Assembly: GCA_023392795.1 (NCBI GenBank)
Contig: JAEWNJ010000098.1
Location: forward strand, 1 to 5,925
DNA: 5,925 nucleotides
DNA from: Candidatus Cloacimonadota bacterium
GTDB taxonomy: Bacteria; Cloacimonadota; Cloacimonadia; Cloacimonadales; Cloacimonadaceae
Reading direction: 5' to 3'
The notes under the pieces were generated by a model. It worked only from the letters and a program-made list of their open reading frames with translations, was not told the DNA's origin and made no database searches. Made by a program: the position numbers and the translations under genes. This document shows, piece after piece, positions 4,842 to 5,925 of the stretch; position 1 is the stretch's first letter; every line of letters starts with the position of its first letter.

Positions 4842-5925
4842 CTATTTCATCAGCATTGCTTTTCGGGTAAAGGATTGCCGCGGGGTATCCATACGAATCA
4901 GGTAAATCCCGGAGCTTACTCCTCTGCCATTGTCATCATCGCCATTCCAGGTGATACTGTGTGTACCGGAAGCCATATCACTGCTGAGCAGGCTTTTCAC
5001 CTTTTGTCCCTTCAGATTGTAGACATTCAGTTTCACCCTTGCGCTTTCAGCCAGACTGAAGGCGATAGTGGTGCTGGGGTTGAAGGGATTGGGATAGTTT
5101 GCGTTCAAGGCAGTAGTTATCTGCGGAACAGGGTTTTCCTGATTGCTGACTCCATTCCAGTGAACGGTAATGGTCTCAGAGGCACGGCTAGCACCCTCGG
5201 CATACAGGCACTTCACGTAATACTGATATTGACCCAATCCGGGCACAGTTTCCTGGTAACTAGTGTTGGGGCCGGAAAGAACAGTCTCGAAAAGACCGCC
5301 TCCCATTCTGCGATACACTTCATAGCCCACTACATCGTATTCAGGTTCTTCCGGCGCGCTCCAATTCATAGTGACCACACCGTCCCACACGTTGTGTTGC
5401 AGGTTACTCACCGGGAGCAGATGGCCTAGGTAATAATCGTGCTCCAATTCCGGTTCGCCGTTGCTGAGGCTGATGTTCACAGGATCGAGGGAGTAGTAAC
5501 CTTCGCTACCCGCACTCACTGCGTGGCTGCCCATCGGTAAGAACAGCTCAAACGCCCCTGAGGCATCGGGATAGGCACAAATCCCATCTTCACTACACAC
5601 AAGCACTTCAGTGAAATTGATCTCAGGATTTCCGCTAAGGATGCTACCGTGGAGTTTTCCGGCATATTGAAGGTATCCGGTAGTACGCACATCATCGATA
5701 AACCATCCCTGACCAGTGGTATTGGTATCGGTGGCAAAGCGGAAGCGGAAGATGACATTTTGATTGGCAAATCCTGTCAGGGGGAAGCGAGCCGAAATCC
5801 ATCCCGAGGATTGTCCGCTGAATCCTGCCGAAGCAAGCGCGCTTACCGTATTGTCAGTATATCCGCCATCGGGCTGGAGCAAGGTCCAGGTCTGCCCGCC
5901 ATCGGCAGAAGCCTGTACGCAACCG
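4842..5925 (-). CDS. C-terminal part of a large multidomain secreted protein with Por/FlgD-like sorting domain (5' partial)
   Basis: The frame is open to the right edge, so at least 360 residues are visible and the true start is outside; the TTG at 5880-5882 is not a start. Domains in visible numbering: residues 1-80, a jelly-roll of the MAM/immune-inhibitor-A type (VQASADGGQTWT, then FRFRFATDTN and GWFIDDV at 73-79); about 87-165, a carboxypeptidase-regulatory-like beta sandwich (KLHGSILSG to HDYYL); about 170-255, a fibronectin type III domain (PVSNLQHN, VVGYEVYRR, YYVKCLYAEG); about 272-360, the sorting domain with NYPNPFNPSTTIAFSL, YNLKGQKV, WNGDDDNGRG, SSGIYLIRM and the end RKAMLMK. Such proteins are exported and kept at or released from the surface; jelly-roll plus regulatory modules often trail a peptidase, but no catalytic domain is in view. 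It stops at TAG 4842-4844, followed by a strong terminator. Confidence 0.92.
   Translation of the reverse strand, partial: GCVQASADGGQTWTLLQPDGGYTDNTVSALASAGFSGQSSGWISARFPLTGFANQNVIFRFRFATDTNTTGQGWFIDDVRTTGYLQYAGKLHGSILSGNPEINFTEVLVCSEDGICAYPDASGAFELFLPMGSHAVSAGSEGYYSLDPVNISLSNGEPELEHDYYLGHLLPVSNLQHNVWDGVVTMNWSAPEEPEYDVVGYEVYRRMGGGLFETVLSGPNTSYQETVPGLGQYQYYVKCLYAEGASRASETITVHWNGVSNQENPVPQITTALNANYPNPFNPSTTIAFSLAESARVKLNVYNLKGQKVKSLLSSDMASGTHSITWNGDDDNGRGVSSGIYLIRMDTPRQSFTRKAMLMK

Noticed and set aside
4764..5429. A 221-codon plus-strand frame opposite the secreted protein
   Set aside because: The minus-strand frame carries fibronectin and sorting-domain motifs over the same bases; the plus frame has no recognisable domain.

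Overview
The window looks like a bacterial chromosome segment from the Fibrobacterota-Chlorobiota-Bacteroidota (FCB) side of the tree, and most resembles Cloacimonadota-type lineages. The main clue is that two exported-protein genes, one running off each edge, end in the same C-terminal sorting-type domain. It carries the signature NYPNPFNPST, then WNGxD/N, SSGIY and a terminal RK(A/I)MLMK. This style is common in Cloacimonadota and related uncultured phyla (Marinimicrobia, KSB1), so the phylum is an inference, not a demonstration. Gene density is high, several starts are GTG, and Shine-Dalgarno (SD) sites of the AAGGA/AGAGG kind are visible.

Layout, left to right. Bases 1-122 (+) are the tail of one sorting-domain protein. 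Bases 123-388 hold no convincing gene but contain three stem-loops, including an 8-bp stem just after the left gene and a 10-bp stem downstream of the next gene. Everything from 389 onward is on the minus strand. A GTG-started AraC-type regulator with a C-terminal GyrI-like ligand-binding domain occupies 389-1249, with a plausible promoter at 1282-1310. Then, in transcription order, a three-gene cluster runs from right to left: a DEAD-box RNA helicase with a DbpA-type RNA-binding domain (4219-2408), a small DUF4878-like lipoprotein (2353-1964), and an exported permuted papain-like amidase of the YiiX/C92 type (2010-1357). The last two overlap, so they are probably translated together as an envelope pair. 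Upstream of the helicase is a 294-base stretch without a convincing gene (4220-4513), then a small four-cysteine zinc-ribbon-like protein (4771-4514). A strong intrinsic terminator (4784-4820) follows, and finally the C-terminal part (at least 360 residues) of a large multidomain secreted protein that runs off the right edge.

No mobile element, CRISPR array, tRNA or rRNA was found. Most of the window is ordinary. The items worth a second look are: a perfect SD plus ATG inside the AraC gene exactly at its domain boundary, which would give a free-standing ligand-binding domain; a terminator hairpin placed only 20 bases before the zinc-ribbon start codon; a 38-codon upstream reading frame whose TGA overlaps the helicase GTG; and the unexplained helicase leader, which could be a dispersed repeat or regulatory RNA.
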